64,000 nucleotides of DNA, taken from assembly GCA_019695115.1 (NCBI GenBank), contig JAIBAP010000006.1, positions 89,664-153,663 of the forward strand, given 5' to 3'. The notes below the pieces were generated by a model, which saw only the letters and a list, made by a program, of their open reading frames with translations, had not been told where the DNA came from and did not search any database. Origin of the DNA: Caldilineales bacterium. GTDB lineage: Bacteria > Chloroflexota > Anaerolineae > J102. Made by a program: the position numbers and the translations under genes. Each line of letters opens with the position of its first letter. Within the stretch, counting starts at the first letter, position 1. This document shows positions 36,923 to 45,051 of this stretch, in pieces.

Positions 36923-37210
36923 TCATGCACGCACCGGTGAAGCTGACAGCTCGACTCCCAGCGCATGAAGCAATTTGAGCACTGTATCGTAGCGCGGTTT
37001 GGCGCCAGGCGCGAGCGCCTTATAAAGGCTCTCTCGCCCAAGTCCCGCATCTCTGGCCAGTTGCGCCATGCCACGCGCTCGTGCCACGTCACGCACTGCA
37101 GCCAAAAACACATCGGGGTTAGGATCCTGCAGGGCGGCTGTCAAATACTCGAACATGGTCTCTTCGTCGTCGAGATAGTCAGCGGCATCGAAAGGGGCGA
37201 ATTGTGTCAT
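36923..37210 (-). CDS. higA: HigA-like antitoxin (addiction module antidote)
   Basis: 95 residues. AVRDVARARGMAQLARDAGLGRESLYKALAPGAKPRYDTVLKLLHALGVELS is a helix-turn-helix of the HigA/putative addiction module antidote type. It starts 3 nt after the toxin gene, the toxin-first order typical of HigBA. It should neutralise the toxin and repress the operon by binding upstream DNA, where a palindrome at 37525-37540 is a good candidate. Confidence 0.87.
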   Translation of the reverse strand: MTQFAPFDAADYLDDEETMFEYLTAALQDPNPDVFLAAVRDVARARGMAQLARDAGLGRESLYKALAPGAKPRYDTVLKLLHALGVELSASPVRA

Positions 37211-37213
37211 CGT

Positions 37214-37513
37214 CTACTCCTGCTTCAACTCTCGTGCCATCGTTATGGCGCGTCTGATGTCTCGTTGCTGTGAGGACTTGTTGCCGCCTACAAGCAGCAG
37301 ATAGATTACCGCTCCTCGTCGAGTGAAGTAGACTCGGTAGCCAGGGCCGGTGTGGATGCGCATTTCCGAGACTCCTTCGCCAACCGGCTCACAGTCACCG
37401 AAATTGCCATGCTCTGCGGACCGGATACGGTGCAGGATTCTCGCCCGGCCGATTTTATCCTTCAGGGCGGCGAGCCAAGCATCGAATCCCTCCGAGCGCA
37501 GAAACGTGTTCAT
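37214..37513 (-). CDS. higB: RelE/ParE/HigB-like toxin
   Basis: 99 residues from the ATG at 37513; a longer frame overlaps the operator and the neighbouring gene. FDAWLAALKDKIGRARILHRIRSAEHGNFGDCEPVGEGVSEMRIHTGPGYRVYF matches the small mRNA-interferase-like fold (the addiction-module killer subfamily), with the conserved GP.YRVYF strand and a later LLVGGNKSSQQRDIRRA. It probably cleaves mRNA at the ribosome. It sits first in the operon with the antitoxin behind it. Confidence 0.87.
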   Translation of the reverse strand: MNTFLRSEGFDAWLAALKDKIGRARILHRIRSAEHGNFGDCEPVGEGVSEMRIHTGPGYRVYFTRRGAVIYLLLVGGNKSSQQRDIRRAITMARELKQE

Positions 37514-37521
37514 CAGACGCC

Positions 37522-37550
37522 AGTGTATCCAATCGGATACGCAAACGCAA
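37522..37550 (-). promoter_or_regulatory. Operator/promoter of the HigBA-like pair
   Basis: GTATCC-AATC-GGATAC (37525-37540) is a perfect inverted repeat 11 nt upstream of the toxin ATG. On the minus strand TTGCGT (37545-37550), a 17-nt spacer and TACACT (37522-37527) make a plausible promoter that the palindrome covers, as expected for autorepression. Confidence 0.55.
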
Positions 37551-37565
37551 CTTTGGAAATGTGCC

Positions 37566-37985
37566 CTAACTCTTCCTTCGCTTGAAAAACGCATCCAACT
37601 GCCCGTGCTCGCCGTTCGCTGCGCCTGCCAGCTCCCATCCCTGCTCGCCCAGCGTGGCCAGATAGGCGTCGATGTCCGGCCCGTGTTTCCAGTTGGCGAG
37701 CTTGGCCCCCGCCTGCTGATAAGGCCGCCAGCCATCGTAATCGCGGAAGACGATATGCAGGTACTCCCACTGCTGTCGGCCGCCGAACAGCGGCGGCAAG
37801 GCGATCTGCGCCTCCGTTTCTGCCGCGGGCGGGGTGGGAGCAGCGGCGGGCTTGGATTTGGCGGCCGCGCGAGGGCGTTTGGCCGCGGGCGGAACCGGGG
37901 CGGCGGGCGGGGCCGCTTCGGCGGGTGGGGTCAGGCTGCCCAAGACCTCGCCCAGGACATCGGGGGTTTCTTTACGCTCTGCCAT
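37566..37985 (-). CDS. ParA-associated hypothetical protein
   Basis: 139 residues, overlapping the parA 3' end by 14 nt. The N-terminal 65 residues are a charged, Ala/Pro/Lys-rich low-complexity arm (AAPPAAPVPPAAKRPRAAAKSK). The C-terminal domain is compact (QQWEYLHIVFRDYDGWRP...LANWKHGPDIDAYLATLGEQGWELAGAA). That tail resembles DUF4177-like segments with a W-E-Y start and GWEL end. The position suggests a partner of ParA, perhaps a DNA- or ParA-binding factor in place of ParB. This is inference. Confidence 0.72.
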   Translation of the reverse strand: MAERKETPDVLGEVLGSLTPPAEAAPPAAPVPPAAKRPRAAAKSKPAAAPTPPAAETEAQIALPPLFGGRQQWEYLHIVFRDYDGWRPYQQAGAKLANWKHGPDIDAYLATLGEQGWELAGAANGEHGQLDAFFKRRKS

Positions 37986-38721
37986 CTTGCAGGATCCTTT
38001 GCGTCAGCTTGTGATAGTCCTCGGCGCCGGGCGACCGGGGCGCGTATTCGAAAATCGACTGCCCATAGCCGGGCGCTTCCGACAACCGCACGTTGTAGCG
38101 CACCGGCTCGCACACAGCGGCGCCAAAGTGCGCCTGCAACTGCGCCATGATTTCGTCCGACTTCTTCACCCGGCGGTCGAAGAAGGTGGGCAGGACATAG
38201 CGCAACGCCAGGGCCGCATGATAGCGGCGGATAGCGGCCATGCTTTTCGTGAATTCCAACAGACCTTGCAGCGTCATCACTTCCAGCGAGACCGGGGTCA
38301 GCACCTCGCCGGCATAGAACAGCACGTTCACCGTCAGCACATCCCAGCCGGGGGCCGTATCCAGCAGGACGAAGTCGTAGCGCCCCTCGAACGGGGCCAT
38401 GACCTCGGCCAGCGTCTGTTCGCCGCCGTATTCCTGGCGGGTGATGATCCGCTTCAGCCCGGCCAACGAGCGGCCGCCGCACAGCACCCATAGCCCCGGC
38501 CGCGCTTCGTGCACAGCCTGATCCGGGGCGATCTCACCACCGGCCAACTCGGCTAGCCCGGCCTCCGGTTTGACCCCCAACGAAGCCGCCGCCTGGTCCT
38601 GCGTATCGACATCGACCAGCAGCACGCGCTGCCCGGCCTGCGCCAGCCCGGCGGCCAGGTTGACCGCCGTCGTGGTCTTGCCGACGCCGCCTTTGGTGAG
38701 AGCGATAGCTATCTTGCGCAT
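37972..38721 (-). CDS. ParA family ATPase
   Basis: 249 residues from the ATG at 38721 with GAGG 9 nt upstream. KIAIALTKGGVGKTTTAVNLAAGL is the deviant Walker A, VLLVDVDTQDQAA the A' motif and YDFVLLDTAPGWD the Walker B. It dimerises on ATP and binds DNA to position plasmids, chromosomes or protein cargo. No parB follows; the neighbour is the 139-residue protein. Directly upstream lies a duplicated 58-bp unit with four 15-bp palindromes, a candidate operator or centromere-like site. Confidence 0.9.
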   Translation of the reverse strand: MRKIAIALTKGGVGKTTTAVNLAAGLAQAGQRVLLVDVDTQDQAAASLGVKPEAGLAELAGGEIAPDQAVHEARPGLWVLCGGRSLAGLKRIITRQEYGGEQTLAEVMAPFEGRYDFVLLDTAPGWDVLTVNVLFYAGEVLTPVSLEVMTLQGLLEFTKSMAAIRRYHAALALRYVLPTFFDRRVKKSDEIMAQLQAHFGAAVCEPVRYNVRLSEAPGYGQSIFEYAPRSPGAEDYHKLTQRILQDGRA

Positions 38722-38726
38722 CGATC

Positions 38727-38838
38727 GGTTCCTCAAGTGATCTCAAGTGCGTCGCACTTGCAAAGTGCGTCGCACTTCACGATTGGTTCCTCAAGTGATC
38801 TCAAGTGCGTCGCACTTGCAAAGTGCGTCGCACTTCAC
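38727..38838. repeat. 58-bp tandem duplication with four AAGTGCG-T-CGCACTT palindromes
   Basis: The palindrome occurs at 38745-38759, 38763-38777, 38803-38817 and 38821-38835 (spacings 18, 40 and 18 bp). The duplicated unit starts GGTTCCTCAAGTGATCTC. It lies immediately upstream of parA. It may be a binding array for the Par system or a copy of a dispersed intergenic repeat. Confidence 0.85.
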
Positions 38839-38952
38839 AGTATACTACAGCCCGTCCTATTTCTCAAGCCGTTTCGTTCTGAATTTCACAGATGCCGCTT
38901 CGGCGATGCCGCTCGCTGACGCTTGCGGTTCGGCGATCACACTATCCACCCC

Positions 38953-41544
38953 ATGCCCTCAACCACCCCTGCCATCGTCTGCTACGGCGCCATCGAAGTC
39001 GTCAACCGCATCCAGGCCCCGCGCATGCCCACCCCTGAGCGGGCGAGCGAAGTCACAGCCGACTACTACCGGCCCGGCGGCGCTGCCTTCGACATCGCCC
39101 TGGCCCTGGCCGCCTGGGACGTGCGCTCATCGTTGCTCGGCAACCAGTTGGGGGAGGATGCCTACGCCGACCTGATCGGCCGCGAGTTGGAGCGCCACCC
39201 ACTGATCCAGACCACATGGCTGCACCGCTCCGATCATGTGCGCACGCCTTTCACGCGCATCTTCGTCATGCCCGACCGCGAGCACTACACCGTCCGCTAT
39301 TGGCACAACGAGAGGCGTTGGACCGAGATGGGGGCGGGGATGCTGGCCGGGGCGAGCTATCTCAGTACGGACGCTGAAGCCGGCCAGTCTGGGGCCGAGG
39401 CCGCCCGGCTGGCGCACGCATTGGGTTTGAAAGTCGTGACCGGCGACGCTATCGACGCCGAGCATCCCTTGGCTGCACTCAGCCACGTCATCGTCACCAG
39501 CATCACCCACCTGCGCCGCGCCCGGCCCGATTTCGACCCGGCCCAAGCGTCCGATCTGGCCGCCCGACTGCTGGCTGCGGGCGCGGGTCTGGTCATCGTC
39601 ACCAACGGCAGCGAGCCGGTGCAAACCTTTGCCCAGGGTGGCGAGCAGCACGCCTTTCCTTCTTTTCCGTTGTCGCCGGTCGACCGCACCGGCGCCGGCA
39701 ACATCTTCATGGCCGCCTGCCTGCTGGGGCTGCACAACGGCTGGGATCGGGAACGATACGTCCGCTTTGGCGCCGCCGCCGCTGCCCTCTGGATCGACCA
39801 GCCCTCGCCGCTCAAGCGCCCGCCCGCCCTGGCCGAGATCGAGGGCCTGTTGGATGCTCATGCCTCGCGCCCGGTCCTGCTTGCGCCCGAACTCAGCGGC
39901 CAGCAGGCCGTGTGCCCGCTTTGCCAACGGTTGGTGGCGCCGGTCTTGTTCGAGAAGCACTGGGGGATGAGCCGGCCGGTGGTCGAGCATCTGCGCCGCA
40001 ATTTCCCCGGCTGGCGGCGCACCGACGGCGCCTGCCCGCGCTGCATCCACGAGCAGCAGGCCGAGGCCGACCGCCAACGCCGGGCTGATGTGCCGCTGTT
40101 GCTGCCCGATCACCCGATCTATGGCAAACCCGACCTTTTCGTGCTGCCCACACCCGTGCGTTTGCGCGCCAACCCGCACTACACCGGCAAGGGGATCACC
40201 ATTTGCTTTCTCGATAGCGGCTTCTACCCGCACCCCGACCTCGTCCAGCCCGAAAACCGCATCGTGGCCATGGTGGACGCCACCACCGATGAGATCGTCG
40301 AGGGCGTGGACTTCCGCGAGCCGCGGCTGGTCTCGTGGCACGGGCTGATGACCAGTGTGGCTGCGGCCGGGAACGGCGCCCTCAGCCAGGGCCGCTATGC
40401 CGGCATCGCCAGCGATGCCCGCGTCGTCCTGGTCAAGATCAGCGACCCGCAAGGACGCGTGCGCGAGCGCGACATCACGCGCGGGCTACGTTGGCTGCTG
40501 GCCCACTACGAGCGTTACGATATCCGCATTGCCAATCTCAGCGTCGGCGGCGACCGCTCCGGTTTTGGCCGCAACAGCATCATCGACGGCCTGGTGAAGC
40601 AACTGGTGGGGCGTGGGGTGGTCGTCGTTGCTGCCGCCGGCAATGCCGGCCAGGCCGACCTCTTCCCGCCCGCCTCTGCGCCCGAAGCGATCACTGTCGG
40701 GGGGATCGATGACCGCAATGTGCTCGACCCGGCCCAACACCGGATGTATCGCAGCAATTGGGGGCGCACGACCGCGGGCGAGATGAAACCGGAGGTGGTG
40801 GCGCCCAGTATCTGGCTGGCTGCGCCCATCTTGCCCGGCACCAAGATCGCCGAACAGAACCTCATCCTCGACCGGCTCTGGCGCGCAGGCGATGGCGAGT
40901 TGGCGGCGCTCCTGGCCTCGACCTACCAGGTGCTCGATTTCCCGCCCAGCCTGCTGAGCGAAGCGCCATCCCAACAGCGGCAGGCCGTGCGCGAGAAGAT
41001 GGTGGCCAACAAGTTCGTCACCCCGTACTACCAGCACGTGGATGGCACCAGCTTCTCGGCCCCCATTGTCAGCAGTGTGGCGGCGCAGATGCTGGAAGCC
41101 AACCAGCACCTAGCCCCGGCCTGGGTGAAGGGCCTGATCGTCTCCACGGCCACCCGGCTGCCGCACGAGCCGGAAGACCGGCAGGGTTTTGGCGTGATCA
41201 CCCCCGGCAAGGCCGTGGCCGCCGCCCTGCGCGAACGCTTCGGCGCCCTCGAAGAAGCGCCGCTCTCGCCCTGTTTCGACGAACAAGGCGTCCATTTCAT
41301 CTACTACGACCGCCGGGCGCGGCAGGCGGCGGTGGTGGGCGATTTCAACGACTGGAATCCAGCCGCGGCGCCGATGCAGAATAGCAAGCCCTGGCAGTGG
41401 CGCCTCACCCTGCCCCTACCTGCACCCGGCCGTTATCACTACAAGTTCCTGGTCGATGGCGAGCGTTGGCTGGACGACCCCGAAAACAGCGAGAAAGAGG
41501 CCGATGGCTTCGGCGGGGTGAATTCGGTGTTGGTGGTGGGGTGA
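38953..41544 (+). CDS. Fusion protein: PfkB-like domain, zinc knuckle, subtilisin-like protease, glycogen-binding (CBM48/AMPK-type) domain
   Basis: 863 residues without signal peptide or membrane segment, so probably cytosolic. Residues 1-305 are a PfkB-type fold (IVCYGAIEVVNR..., GAAFDIALALAAWDVRSSLLGNQLGEDAYADL). Its signature DRTGAGNIF has Asn250 where PfkB kinases have the catalytic Asp. Cys321, Cys324, Cys361 and Cys364 (CPLC...CPRC) form a zinc site. Residues ~405-770 are an S8 protease: Asp421 (FLDSGFY), His463 (WHGLMTS), Asn564 (AAGNAG), Ser700 (DGTSFSAP), all four present. Residues 780-863 (VHFIYYDRRARQAAVVGDFNDW...YHYKFLVDGERW) resemble AMPK/CBM48 starch-binding domains. The ATG at 38953 is preferred over an upstream TTG; no ribosome binding site is visible. 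The biological role is unknown. Confidence 0.88.
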   Translation: MPSTTPAIVCYGAIEVVNRIQAPRMPTPERASEVTADYYRPGGAAFDIALALAAWDVRSSLLGNQLGEDAYADLIGRELERHPLIQTTWLHRSDHVRTPFTRIFVMPDREHYTVRYWHNERRWTEMGAGMLAGASYLSTDAEAGQSGAEAARLAHALGLKVVTGDAIDAEHPLAALSHVIVTSITHLRRARPDFDPAQASDLAARLLAAGAGLVIVTNGSEPVQTFAQGGEQHAFPSFPLSPVDRTGAGNIFMAACLLGLHNGWDRERYVRFGAAAAALWIDQPSPLKRPPALAEIEGLLDAHASRPVLLAPELSGQQAVCPLCQRLVAPVLFEKHWGMSRPVVEHLRRNFPGWRRTDGACPRCIHEQQAEADRQRRADVPLLLPDHPIYGKPDLFVLPTPVRLRANPHYTGKGITICFLDSGFYPHPDLVQPENRIVAMVDATTDEIVEGVDFREPRLVSWHGLMTSVAAAGNGALSQGRYAGIASDARVVLVKISDPQGRVRERDITRGLRWLLAHYERYDIRIANLSVGGDRSGFGRNSIIDGLVKQLVGRGVVVVAAAGNAGQADLFPPASAPEAITVGGIDDRNVLDPAQHRMYRSNWGRTTAGEMKPEVVAPSIWLAAPILPGTKIAEQNLILDRLWRAGDGELAALLASTYQVLDFPPSLLSEAPSQQRQAVREKMVANKFVTPYYQHVDGTSFSAPIVSSVAAQMLEANQHLAPAWVKGLIVSTATRLPHEPEDRQGFGVITPGKAVAAALRERFGALEEAPLSPCFDEQGVHFIYYDRRARQAAVVGDFNDWNPAAAPMQNSKPWQWRLTLPLPAPGRYHYKFLVDGERWLDDPENSEKEADGFGGVNSVLVVG

Positions 41545-41610
41545 GGGTGTTCCGTGTTTCGTGTTCCGTGTTCCGTGAAGCGCGTGGCTACCGACGCCTC
41601 GTTTGTGGCA

Positions 41611-41730
41611 ATCCATAGCGGAGTGGGCACCCCCCGGTGCGGCCCTGCCCATCCATAGCGGAGTGAGCACCCCCAGGTGCGGCCTTGACAATCCATTGCG
41701 GAGTGAGCACCCCCAGGTGCGGCCCGTGCA
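41611..41730. repeat. Three tandem 40-bp repeats
   Basis: Units start at 41611, 41651 and 41691 (ATCCATAGCGGAGTGAGC...). Each contains GCACC-CCCA-GGTGC, a small hairpin. Units 2 and 3 are nearly identical and unit 1 has a few changes. The array lies between two convergent genes. It is followed by host-like words (CATCCGCGTTCATCCGCGC). Confidence 0.9.
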
Positions 41731-41787
41731 CATACGGCCTGCTGAACATGCCTGACATCCGCGTTCATCCGCGCAAATCCGCGCACC

Positions 41788-42582
41788 CTATCTCGCCAGC
41801 AGTGCGGTCAGGTCGGGGATGATCCAGTCTGGGCGCGGGTTGTAGGCTTCGGCTTCGGACTGGCTGGCAATGCCGGTGAGGGTGCAGAGGGTGCGCAGCC
41901 CGGCCCGATGCCCGCCCAGGATGTCGGTCTCCAGACGGTCGCCCAGCATGACGGTGTCTTCCGCCCTCACCCCCAGCCGGGCCAGGGCTTCGGTGAAGAT
42001 GCCCAGGCCGGGTTTGCCGATCACGACCGGCTTCTTGCCCGAAGAGGCTTCGAGAAAAGCCAGCAACGCGCCCGCCCCTGGCATATTCCCGCGCTCGGAG
42101 GGCACATTCAGGTCGGGATTGGTGGCAATGAAGGGGCAGCCGGCGTCGATGGCCAGCGAGGCTTCGGCCAGTTGGGCGTAGGTCACCTGCTGGTCGAGTC
42201 CGGCGATGACGACCTGCGCCTCCTCGGCCCGGCCCACGCGCTCATAGCCGGCCTCATCCACCGCCCTGCGGATGCCCTCGCCGCCCACCACCAGGACGCG
42301 CCGCGGGGGAGGGTAGTGCGCCAGCAGGTAGGCGGCCGTGGCCAGGGGCGAGGTGAAGACATCCTCTTCGGAAACGAAGATGGCCATTTGCGCCAGCTTC
42401 TGCACATACTGCGCCGGCGTCTTGGTGGCGTTGTTGGTGACGAAAAGGAAGTGATAGTCGCCTTGTTGGAGGGCGGCCACGAACTCGGCGGCGCCAGGCG
42501 TCGGCTCGTCACCGCGATAGATGACGCCGTCCATGTCGATCAGCCAGCCGCGTAAGAGGTTGAAGGGGGGGAGGAGGGGCAT
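41788..42582 (-). CDS. HAD-IIA family phosphatase (NagD-like)
   Basis: 264 residues. WLIDMDGVIYRG near residue 15 is HAD motif I with the nucleophile Asp; FVTNNATKTP is motif II; GKPGLGIFTEAL and VMLGDRLETDILGGHRAGL give motifs III and IV. The cap between them is the C2 (IIA) type. Relatives dephosphorylate nucleotides, 4-nitrophenyl phosphate or glycolate phosphate; phosphoglycolate would feed glcD, but that link is speculative. Length fits the family. Confidence 0.9.
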   Translation of the reverse strand: MPLLPPFNLLRGWLIDMDGVIYRGDEPTPGAAEFVAALQQGDYHFLFVTNNATKTPAQYVQKLAQMAIFVSEEDVFTSPLATAAYLLAHYPPPRRVLVVGGEGIRRAVDEAGYERVGRAEEAQVVIAGLDQQVTYAQLAEASLAIDAGCPFIATNPDLNVPSERGNMPGAGALLAFLEASSGKKPVVIGKPGLGIFTEALARLGVRAEDTVMLGDRLETDILGGHRAGLRTLCTLTGIASQSEAEAYNPRPDWIIPDLTALLAR

Positions 42583-42588
42583 TTTGGT

Positions 42589-42744
42589 TATTGGGGATTA
42601 GAGATTGGTTATTGGGGATTAGAGATTGGTTATTGCGCAATACGCAACAAATCCCTACATCATCTGCGTCAAAAACGGCGCCTTTCACGCCTCACGTTTC
42701 ACGCCTCACGCCTCACGTTTCACGGAACCCGGAACCCGGAACCC
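42589..42744. repeat. Mixed word repeats between HAD gene and small membrane protein
   Basis: 42589-42634 is TTGGTTATTGGGGATTAGAGA in tandem, the inverse of the AACCAATC family. 42684-42722 is CACGTTTCACGCCTCACG. 42723-42744 is GGAACCCGGAACCCGGAACC, related to 57355-57400. Confidence 0.8.
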
Positions 42745-42746
42745 CC

Positions 42747-42959
42747 TCATCCCACGTCCTCCTCCACATCGCGCGCGGCAGTGGCGATGGCCCAGGCCAC
42801 CACGCCCCAACTGCCGCCGCTGATCAGCAGCGCCAGCAGGATGCTGAGGAAATTGAGGGGCACAGTCCCGCGGGCGATGCCGACGACCGCCAGCAGGATG
42901 CCCAGCAAAGCAGCGATCAGTCCAACCTTGAGCGGCCCGCTCAGATGGTTCCAGTTCAT
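42747..42959 (-). CDS. Small two-helix membrane protein
   Basis: 70 residues: MNWNHLSGPLK, then two hydrophobic helices (VGLIAALLGILLAVVGIA and FLSILLALLISGGSWGVVAWAIAT) and an acidic tail (RDVEEDVG). No ribosome binding site is visible; word repeats flank it on both sides. The hydrophobic periodicity and ordinary codon use support a real gene. Function unknown. Confidence 0.6.
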   Translation of the reverse strand: MNWNHLSGPLKVGLIAALLGILLAVVGIARGTVPLNFLSILLALLISGGSWGVVAWAIATAARDVEEDVG

Positions 42960-43151
42960 AGTGAGTCAGTAATCAGTGGTCAGTGGTCAGTAATCAGTAA
43001 TCGTAATCAGTAATCAGTAATCAGTAATCGGTAATCAGTAATCGGTAATCAGTGGTCAGTAATCGGTAATAAGCAGCTAGTGGTCGGTAATAACCAATCT
43101 CCAATAACCAATCTCCAATAACCAATCTCCAATAACCAATCTCCAATAACC
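42960..43151. repeat. AATCAGT and AACCAATCTCC tandem word repeats
   Basis: 42965-43080 is built of TAATCAGTAATCAGTGGTCAG words and 43092-43151 of AACCAATCTCCAAT words. They fill the gap between recJ and the small membrane protein. Confidence 0.85.
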
Positions 43152-43153
43152 AA

Positions 43154-44959
43154 CTACCGCCTTTCAGTCGGTATGCCGCGGCCGGCGGGCTGGATGTCGC
43201 GGATGTTCAATTGCAGGGCGCGGCGGTCCTGCCAGTTGTTCTCCTCCAGGTGCGCGGCCACATCCACCCGCATCGGCAGATCGATGGCCAGGGCGCCCTG
43301 GTTGAAGGCGATGCCGTCGATGGCCATTTGCCCGTCGGTCAGACGTAGGCGCAAATGGCTGCCGTCGCCGCCCACCCGCCGGGCCTCGCGCACCATCAGG
43401 TCGGGCGCCGCCAGGATGGCCTGGGCATTGCCGGCGCCGGTCGGCTCCAACTCGCGCAGCTTGCCCATCAGGGCGAAGTCCAGCTCGCGCAGACCGACGA
43501 TGGCATCCACGGCCACCTGTTGCACGCGCGTTTCGGCTTTGAGTTTCTCGGCTGCCAGCTCGTTCAGGCGGCGACGCAGGGATGGCAGCAACTCATGGCG
43601 CACGGTGAAACCGGCGGCGGCGGCATGGCCGCCATAGCGCACCAACAGGTCGGCGCACTGGTCCAGCGCCTCGGTGATGTGGAACTCGGACACACTGCGG
43701 GCCGAGCCGCGCACCTCGGCGCCACCCAACTCGACGACGAGGGCGGGGCGCAGGTAGATGTCTTTGAGTTTGCTGGCGACGAGGCCGACGATGCCCGGCT
43801 TGAGCGCCTCGCGGCCGATCAAGATGACATCGTCGGGCGGCGCTTCACCCAACTCGACCGTCGCCCAGGCCACGGCCTTCTCGGTCAGCAACTGGCGCTC
43901 GCGGTTCAGCTCGTGCAGCCGGGTGGCCAGCGCCTCGGCTTCGGTCGGGTCTGCCGTCATCAGCAGATTGTAGGCCAGCATGGCCGAGTCCAGCCGGCCG
44001 GCGGCGTTCAGGCGCGGGCCGAGCCGGAAACCGATGGCGGTGGCGTCGATGGACAACAGCGGCGCCCCGGCGACCTTTGCCAGCGCCCGCACGCCTGCCC
44101 GCTCGCCCAGCCACAGCCGCTCGATCCCGCGGCGCACCAGCCCCCGGTTCTCCCCGCGCAAGGGCATCAGGTCGGCCACCGTGCCCAATGCCACCAGGTC
44201 GAGGAGGTCGTCTTCGTGCAGCGAGACCGCTTGGGCCGCCACGGGGGCCATCTCCTCGGCCTGCAACAGGGCCTGCGCCAGCTTGAAGACCACGCCCACC
44301 CCAGCAAAACCCTTGAACGGGTAGCCACACCCCTCTTGTTTGGGATTGATCACGGCCAGAGCCGGGGGCAGTTCTGGCCCGACCGAATGGTGGTCGGTGA
44401 CGATCATATCCAGCCCCAGATCGCGGCCAAAGGCCACTTCATCCACCGAGCGGATGCCGCAATCGACCGTGATCACCAGCTTCACCCCCCGCTGCTGCAG
44501 CCCGATCAGGGCCTCGTTGTTCAGCCCGTAGCCCTCATCCACGCGGTGGGGGATATAGGGCTGGACATCGGCCCCGAACGCCCGCAGGGTTTGCACCAGC
44601 AGCGCCGTCGAGCAGACGCCGTCGGCATCGAAATCGCCATAGACCGCCACCACCTGGTGGCGTTGGATGGCCGTCCGCAACCGCTCCACCGTTTCGCCTA
44701 CCCCGCGCATGAGGAAAGGGTCGGTCGGTCGCGCCCGCAGACCAAAAAACTCGGCCACATCTTCAGGGTCGGCCAGGCCGCGATTGAACAGGATCTGGGT
44801 GATGATGGGGCCGCGCTCGCTCAGCCGGGCGCGGACATCGGGCGGCGGTGGGGCGGGAAGATGCCAGTAGGTGGGTGCGATGGGCAAAGGATGGCTCCAG
44901 CAGGGGCGAACGAGGCTGGCGGCGGGGGCGATCCTGCCATCGGCAAACGCCTCGTCCAC
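43154..44959 (-). CDS. recJ: Single-stranded-DNA-specific exonuclease RecJ
   Basis: 601 residues from a GTG at 44959; the first ~35 residues are poorly conserved, so a downstream start (TTG near 44890) is possible. The DHH phosphoesterase core shows VVAVYGDFDADGVCS, VITVDCGIRS and MIVTDHHSVG, and the DHHA1 part shows DQCADLLVRYGGHAAAAGF. It degrades 5' single-stranded DNA in recombination and mismatch repair. Length (about 570-600) is typical. It is divergent from the fusion gene at 45052. Confidence 0.93.
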   Translation of the reverse strand: MDEAFADGRIAPAASLVRPCWSHPLPIAPTYWHLPAPPPPDVRARLSERGPIITQILFNRGLADPEDVAEFFGLRARPTDPFLMRGVGETVERLRTAIQRHQVVAVYGDFDADGVCSTALLVQTLRAFGADVQPYIPHRVDEGYGLNNEALIGLQQRGVKLVITVDCGIRSVDEVAFGRDLGLDMIVTDHHSVGPELPPALAVINPKQEGCGYPFKGFAGVGVVFKLAQALLQAEEMAPVAAQAVSLHEDDLLDLVALGTVADLMPLRGENRGLVRRGIERLWLGERAGVRALAKVAGAPLLSIDATAIGFRLGPRLNAAGRLDSAMLAYNLLMTADPTEAEALATRLHELNRERQLLTEKAVAWATVELGEAPPDDVILIGREALKPGIVGLVASKLKDIYLRPALVVELGGAEVRGSARSVSEFHITEALDQCADLLVRYGGHAAAAGFTVRHELLPSLRRRLNELAAEKLKAETRVQQVAVDAIVGLRELDFALMGKLRELEPTGAGNAQAILAAPDLMVREARRVGGDGSHLRLRLTDGQMAIDGIAFNQGALAIDLPMRVDVAAHLEENNWQDRRALQLNIRDIQPAGRGIPTERR

Positions 44960-45051
44960 CGGTTTGGCCTGGCGGCAGGTCGGCGGTCATTATAGGGGAA
45001 GCGCGGACGATGAAGTAAATTCGGCAGCCCTGTGCTACCATCAGGGGCCGT

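Noticed and set aside
38727..38838. CRISPR or tRNA-like structure upstream of parA
   Set aside because: It is a simple 58-bp duplication with four palindromes, not regularly spaced repeats with variable spacers.
41611..41730. CRISPR array
   Set aside because: The three units are contiguous 40-bp repeats without unique spacers, and no cas genes are near.
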